Assembly (NCBI RefSeq): GCF_026151205.1
Contig: NC_087084.1
Span: 1,960,312-2,024,311, forward strand
Length of the DNA stretch: 64,000 nt
Direction of reading: 5' to 3'
DNA from: Bolinopsis microptera
Taxonomy: Eukaryota; Ctenophora; Tentaculata; Lobata; Bolinopsidae
Positions 46,447-64,000 of the stretch are shown piece by piece (the stretch's first letter is position 1; every line of letters begins with the position of its first letter). The notes under the pieces are model-generated. The model searched no databases. It saw only the letters and a list, made by a program, of their open reading frames with translations, and was not told where the DNA came from. Made by a program: the position numbers and the translations under genes.

Positions 46447-64000
<17,554 letters not shown>

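Overview
This is eukaryotic, AT-rich genomic DNA from an invertebrate animal. Genes are split by GT-AG introns, encode metazoan domain types (TMC channel, kringle, PAN/apple, Ig, MORN-ankyrin), and sit among non-LTR retrotransposons, MITEs and minisatellites. Phylum is not certain. The mix of CR1-like LINEs and modular secreted proteins would fit an early-branching animal such as a cnidarian, but this is inference.

Layout. 1-12110 (+): the 3' half of SF3B1 (12 exons, every splice phase checked), its introns bloated by minisatellites and by two nested copies of a multi-pass membrane-protein gene on the minus strand. 12111-17560: no host gene; degraded repeats and a 5'-truncated LINE. 17560-23100 (+): a nearly complete CR1-like LINE whose ORF1 carries an AlkB-like 2OG-Fe(II) oxygenase motif set followed by an SGNH-hydrolase start, and whose ORF2 carries a PHD-like finger, endonuclease and reverse transcriptase. 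23100-26115: small TIR elements and featureless DNA. 26116-45374 (+): a 13-exon TMC-family channel gene with two more genes inside one intron. 46447-64000 (+): a MORN plus ankyrin gene (ANKMY1-like) that runs off the right edge, with two more genes nested on the minus strand.

The most interesting biology is threefold. First, three neighbouring secreted-protein genes (33624-35175 plus, 36214-37695 minus, 49633-54677 minus) share the same signal-peptide module and the same Lys/Cys-rich module but carry different cargo: five PAN-like repeats, two copies of a Cys-rich module, or a Cys-rich module plus two kringles. In the two spliced members the cassettes are bounded by phase-1 introns. Second, the whole stretch from about 35.46 to 48.2 kb has been tandemly duplicated as about 48.84 to 58.4 kb, leaving an orphan TMC last exon and a second, phase-compatible set of first exons for the MORN-ankyrin gene. 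Third, minisatellites and small duplications in several introns do not lie at random: their units span the exon/intron border, so splice acceptors or donors are themselves multiplied (up to about 40 acceptors in one intron).
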